A program made the position numbers and the translations under genes. DNA of 16,201 bases from Ruminococcaceae bacterium UBA5406. Lineage in GTDB: Bacteria > Bacillota > Clostridia > Oscillospirales > Acutalibacteraceae. The DNA lies in assembly GCA_002407675.1 (NCBI GenBank), contig DHNW01000002.1, forward strand, positions 87,505 to 103,705, in the 5' to 3' direction. The notes under the pieces are model-generated. The model was not told the DNA's origin and did no database searches. It saw only the letters and a program-made list of their open reading frames with translations. Position 1 is the stretch's first letter; every line of letters begins with the position of its first letter. Below, piece by piece: positions 13,685 to 16,201 of the stretch.

Positions 13685-16000
13685 ATGGTAATGTGTTCCA
13701 GATGCCATAAAAGACCGGCGGTAGTTTTTTTATCGCCGACAGGAGATATTAAAGAAAGCCGCGGCCTTTGCCTTGTGTGTGCAAAGGAACTGGGAATAAA
13801 ACCTGTGAACGATTTATTGGATAAAATGGGAATTACCGATGAACAGATGGAAGCGATGGAAGCGGAACTGAATGAGATGATCAGTCAGAATCAGGATGAG
13901 AATCCTGATGACAGTCAAGACAGCGCAAGTGACAGCGAAAACGGACTGAAAGGTTTTGTACCGGGCGGGGCGGCTACCCTGCCGTTTATTCAGAACATTT
14001 TTCCGAACGAATCCAGCTTACCCGAAGAGGTTCAGCGTGGGAAATCCACGGCAAAGGCACCCAAAGAAAGACATAAAACGAAACGCAAACATTTGGATGC
14101 CTATTGTACGAATCTTACGGCTAAGGCAAAAGCAGGGGAAATTGATACCATCGTTGGTCGTGAGAAAGAAATTGCAAGGGTCATTCAAATTCTTAGCCGT
14201 AGAACGAAGAATAATCCGTGCCTGATCGGTGAGCCCGGGGTAGGTAAGACAGCTGTTGCGGAGGGCCTTGCTCTGCGCATTGCGTCAGGCGATGTGCCGC
14301 ATACCCTGAAAAAAAAGGAAATCCACCTTCTGGATTTAACCGCCCTTGTGGCCGGTACCCAGTTTCGTGGCCAGTTTGAAAGCCGTATTAAAGGGCTTTT
14401 GGACGAAGTTAAAGCAGAGGGCAATATTATTTTATTTATTGACGAAATCCACAATCTGGTTGGAACCGGTGATGCCGAAGGATCAATGAATGCTGCCAAT
14501 ATTTTGAAGCCTGCCCTTTCCCGCGGTGAAATTCAGGTAATTGGGGCAACAACATTTTCAGAGTACCGAAAATACATTGAAAAGGATGCCGCTCTTGAAC
14601 GCCGCTTTCAGCCGGTGACGATTGCGGAACCTTCTATTCAGGATACGGATCAAATTTTGATGGGTATTAAATCTTACTATGAAAACTTTCACCGTGTCCG
14701 TGTTTCGGAGCCCATTGTAAAAAAGATTGTAACGCTTTCCGAGCGATATATTAATGACCGTTTCCTGCCGGATAAGGCCATCGACCTTCTGGATGAGTCC
14801 TGTGCCTGCGCGGCTTTGCGAAATGGTGCTATGGAAGAATATGACATTGCTGGAGACCGGTTAGAGAATTTGCATTCCGAAGAAGAGAGTATGACAGCTG
14901 CCGGTACGGAGCCCGATTATGAGAAACTTGCCGATATTCGAATGGAGATTTCCAAACTGAGTGAAAAGCAGAAGGAATTAGCTCCAAAGGCATTGGGTGC
15001 CGAAGTAGAGGAGCAGGATGTTGCTCGGGTCATTGAACTGTGGACCGGAATCCCTGCCAGCCGTATTCAGGAAAGTGAGCTGAAAAAGCTTTCAAACCTC
15101 GAGCATGTGCTGAACAGTAAAGTTGTGGGGCAGCAGGAGGCCGTTTCGGCTGTGTCAGCTGCCATACGCCGCAGAAGGGTTCAGATCAGCCCTCGGCGCA
15201 GGCCAGCTTCGTTTATCTTTGTGGGGCCTACGGGAGTTGGCAAGACGGAACTCGTTAAAGTCCTTTCGCGGGAGCTTTTTGATACGCCGGAAACATTAAT
15301 CCGCTTGGATATGTCGGAGTTTATGGAGAAACACTCCGTTTCCCGAATCATTGGTTCACCTCCGGGATATGTTGGTTATGACGAGGCAGGTCAGGTGACA
15401 GAGCAAGTCCGCCGCCGCCCGTATTCTGTTTTACTGTTTGATGAAATAGAGAAGGCACACCCGGATGTTATGAACATCCTTCTTCAGATCCTTGATGAAG
15501 GTCATATTACCGATGCGCATGGGCGGAATGTCAATTTCGAAAATACCGTTATTGTTATGACTTCCAATGCCGGGAGTGACCGCAAGGAAAATGCGCTTGG
15601 GTTTGCCCGGAGCGAAGCGGATGTCAGCCGGGAAAAGGCTCTGAAGGCACTTTCAGACTTTTTGCGCCCTGAGTTTCTCAGCCGCGTGGATGAGATTGTT
15701 GTGTTTCGCCAGCTGGATGAAGGCGACTATGAAAAAATTGCCCGTTTAATGCTGGACGAATATGTGGGTTCCCTCAAAGAACGGGGTATTCGTCTGATCT
15801 ATGACGATAAGGCAACGCAGTGGCTGGCAAAGCATTCAGTTGGCGGGAAGAGCGGAGCCCGAGATTTGCGCAATTTGATACGCCGCCAGGTGGAAGATCG
15901 AATTGCCTCTCTGATTGTAGAAAGCTGCGATGAACCGATTTCTGGTATTTCCATCACGGCGGATGAGAAGAATGGAATTGGGTTAACATATTTAAAATAA
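13685..16000 (+). CDS. ClpE-like Clp ATPase with N-terminal zinc finger
   Basis: This 771-residue Hsp100 unfoldase has two AAA+ modules and, instead of the Clp N-domain, a zinc-binding finger: C4-x2-C7-x21-C29-x2-C32, the ClpE arrangement. An acidic linker (60-85) leads to AAA-1 with Walker A GEPGVGKT (182-189), pore loop GTQFRGQF (224-231) and Walker B FIDEIH (251-256). A short middle segment (about 385-435) has a UVR-like helix (411-432). AAA-2 has GPTGVGKT (514-521), pore loop GYVGY (561-565), LLFDEIEKAH (583-592) and sensor-2 GARDLRN (724-730). LGF at 638-640 fits the [LIVMP]GF tripeptide that docks ClpP, so it probably delivers substrates to ClpP. It is monocistronic between pgsA and tRNA genes. 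ATG 13685 is preceded by GAAGTGAG; ATG 13691 is a poorer alternative. ClpC is excluded by the lack of the N-domain repeats. Confidence 0.9.
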   Translation: MVMCSRCHKRPAVVFLSPTGDIKESRGLCLVCAKELGIKPVNDLLDKMGITDEQMEAMEAELNEMISQNQDENPDDSQDSASDSENGLKGFVPGGAATLPFIQNIFPNESSLPEEVQRGKSTAKAPKERHKTKRKHLDAYCTNLTAKAKAGEIDTIVGREKEIARVIQILSRRTKNNPCLIGEPGVGKTAVAEGLALRIASGDVPHTLKKKEIHLLDLTALVAGTQFRGQFESRIKGLLDEVKAEGNIILFIDEIHNLVGTGDAEGSMNAANILKPALSRGEIQVIGATTFSEYRKYIEKDAALERRFQPVTIAEPSIQDTDQILMGIKSYYENFHRVRVSEPIVKKIVTLSERYINDRFLPDKAIDLLDESCACAALRNGAMEEYDIAGDRLENLHSEEESMTAAGTEPDYEKLADIRMEISKLSEKQKELAPKALGAEVEEQDVARVIELWTGIPASRIQESELKKLSNLEHVLNSKVVGQQEAVSAVSAAIRRRRVQISPRRRPASFIFVGPTGVGKTELVKVLSRELFDTPETLIRLDMSEFMEKHSVSRIIGSPPGYVGYDEAGQVTEQVRRRPYSVLLFDEIEKAHPDVMNILLQILDEGHITDAHGRNVNFENTVIVMTSNAGSDRKENALGFARSEADVSREKALKALSDFLRPEFLSRVDEIVVFRQLDEGDYEKIARLMLDEYVGSLKERGIRLIYDDKATQWLAKHSVGGKSGARDLRNLIRRQVEDRIASLIVESCDEPISGISITADEKNGIGLTYLK

Positions 16001-16007
16001 AGCTGAT

Positions 16008-16050
16008 AAGACCGAGGATCAAAAAAGTCGAATTTTTGATGTTTGGTCTT
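16008..16050 (+). terminator. Long hairpin after clpE, probable terminator
   Basis: AAGACC (16008-16013) pairs with GGTCTT (16045-16050), and ATCAAAAA (16018-16025) with TTTTTGAT (16033-16040), around a 7-base loop. The intervening GAGG and GTTT form wobble and A-U pairs with one mismatch, so the RNA stem is nearly continuous. No T-run follows the base, although the 3' arm is U-rich, so it is an unusual intrinsic terminator. Its last two bases are the first two of the tRNA promoter's -35 box. Confidence 0.5.
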
Positions 16051-16078
16051 GACAACTGCCACTGGACTGTGCTATAAT
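16049..16078 (+). promoter_or_regulatory. Fully consensus sigma-A promoter for the tRNA genes
   Basis: TTGACA (16049-16054) and TATAAT (16073-16078) are both perfect hexamers with 18-base spacing. The expected start near 16085 is about 12 bases before tRNA-Gly. This is the strongest promoter in the window, as expected for stable RNA. Confidence 0.88.
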
Positions 16079-16096
16079 TGAATTCGCCGCTGATAT

Positions 16097-16170
16097 GCGA
16101 GTGTAGTTCAGTGGTAGAACTCCAGCCTTCCAAGCTGGTCGTGTGGGTTCGATTCCCATCACTCGCTCCA
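16097..16170 (+). tRNA. tRNA-Gly (anticodon TCC)
   Basis: A complete cloverleaf: acceptor GCGAGTG pairs with CACTCGC; D-arm GTTC/GAAC; anticodon stem CCAGC/GCTGG with loop CTTCCAA, anticodon TCC at 16129-16131; a four-base variable loop; T-arm with TTCGATT loop. The 3' CCA (16168-16170) is encoded. It reads GGA and, by wobble, GGG codons. It has no gene between it and the consensus promoter and is followed 5 bases later by another tRNA. Confidence 0.96.
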
Positions 16171-16175
16171 CGTAT

Positions 16176-16201
16176 GCGCCAATAGCTCAGCTGGATAGAG
16201 C
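16176..16201 (+). tRNA. Partial tRNA, probably tRNA-Arg, cut by the window edge
   Basis: The 26 bases show a 5' acceptor arm (GCGCCAA), TA at positions 8-9, and a complete D-arm (GCTC, loop AGCTGGATA, GAGC). The anticodon lies outside the window. The GCGCCAATAGCTCAG opening resembles Firmicute tRNA-Arg genes, but identity cannot be proved here. It is cotranscribed with tRNA-Gly. Confidence 0.8.

Overview
The window looks like a chromosomal housekeeping segment from a Firmicute of class Clostridia, most likely an Oscillospiraceae/Ruminococcaceae relative. The evidence is a complete ruvC-ruvA-ruvB operon, strong Gram-positive Shine-Dalgarno sites, sigma-A type promoters, an energy-coupling-factor (ECF) transport module next to truA, a DUF5711-type membrane protein, a ClpE-like zinc-finger Clp ATPase and a roughly half-GC composition. 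Exact taxonomy is inference. I see no IS elements, phage genes, CRISPR array or rRNA.

Layout. (1) Positions 1-145 hold only a doubtful 28-codon ORF and fragments running in from the left edge. (2) A minus-strand operon occupies 2980 down to 146: a double-domain PPK2 polyphosphate:AMP phosphotransferase, MTA/SAH nucleosidase (mtnN) and a cyclase-family metal hydrolase, the last two coupled by an ATGA overlap. (3) A divergent promoter region (2995-3157) leads rightward into ruvC-ruvA-ruvB. (4) glmM follows, then a TTG-started class I SAM methyltransferase, then a tightly overlapping run ecfA1-ecfA2-ecfT-truA-DUF5711. (5) A weak terminator and tandem promoters at about 12301-12358 separate that run from cvpA-pgsA. 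(6) A stand-alone clpE-like gene with its own extended -10 promoter comes next. (7) A long hairpin runs into a fully consensus promoter that drives tRNA-Gly(TCC) and the start of a tRNA-Arg-like gene cut by the right edge.

How the genes work together. RuvABC resolves Holliday junctions. GlmM feeds UDP-GlcNAc and peptidoglycan synthesis, PgsA makes phosphatidylglycerol phosphate, and CvpA and the DUF5711 protein sit in the membrane. The ECF ATPases and T protein form a solute-transport engine with no substrate-binding S protein in this window, so they probably serve S components encoded elsewhere. The minus-strand genes suggest SAM by-product recycling (MTA/SAH to adenine) beside AMP-to-ADP phosphorylation with polyphosphate, an appealing but unproven salvage connection.

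Several likely starts differ from the longest ORF and are set by Shine-Dalgarno sites: mtnN 1428, ppk2 2980, ruvA 3694, glmM 5529, truA 10321 and cvpA GTG 12411. I found no convincing new defence or mobile system. The most rewarding items are the uncharacterised DUF5711 protein and its context, the PPK2/MtnN/cyclase operon, the non-CtsR clpE promoter with an inverted repeat at its start site, and the hairpin fused to the tRNA promoter.
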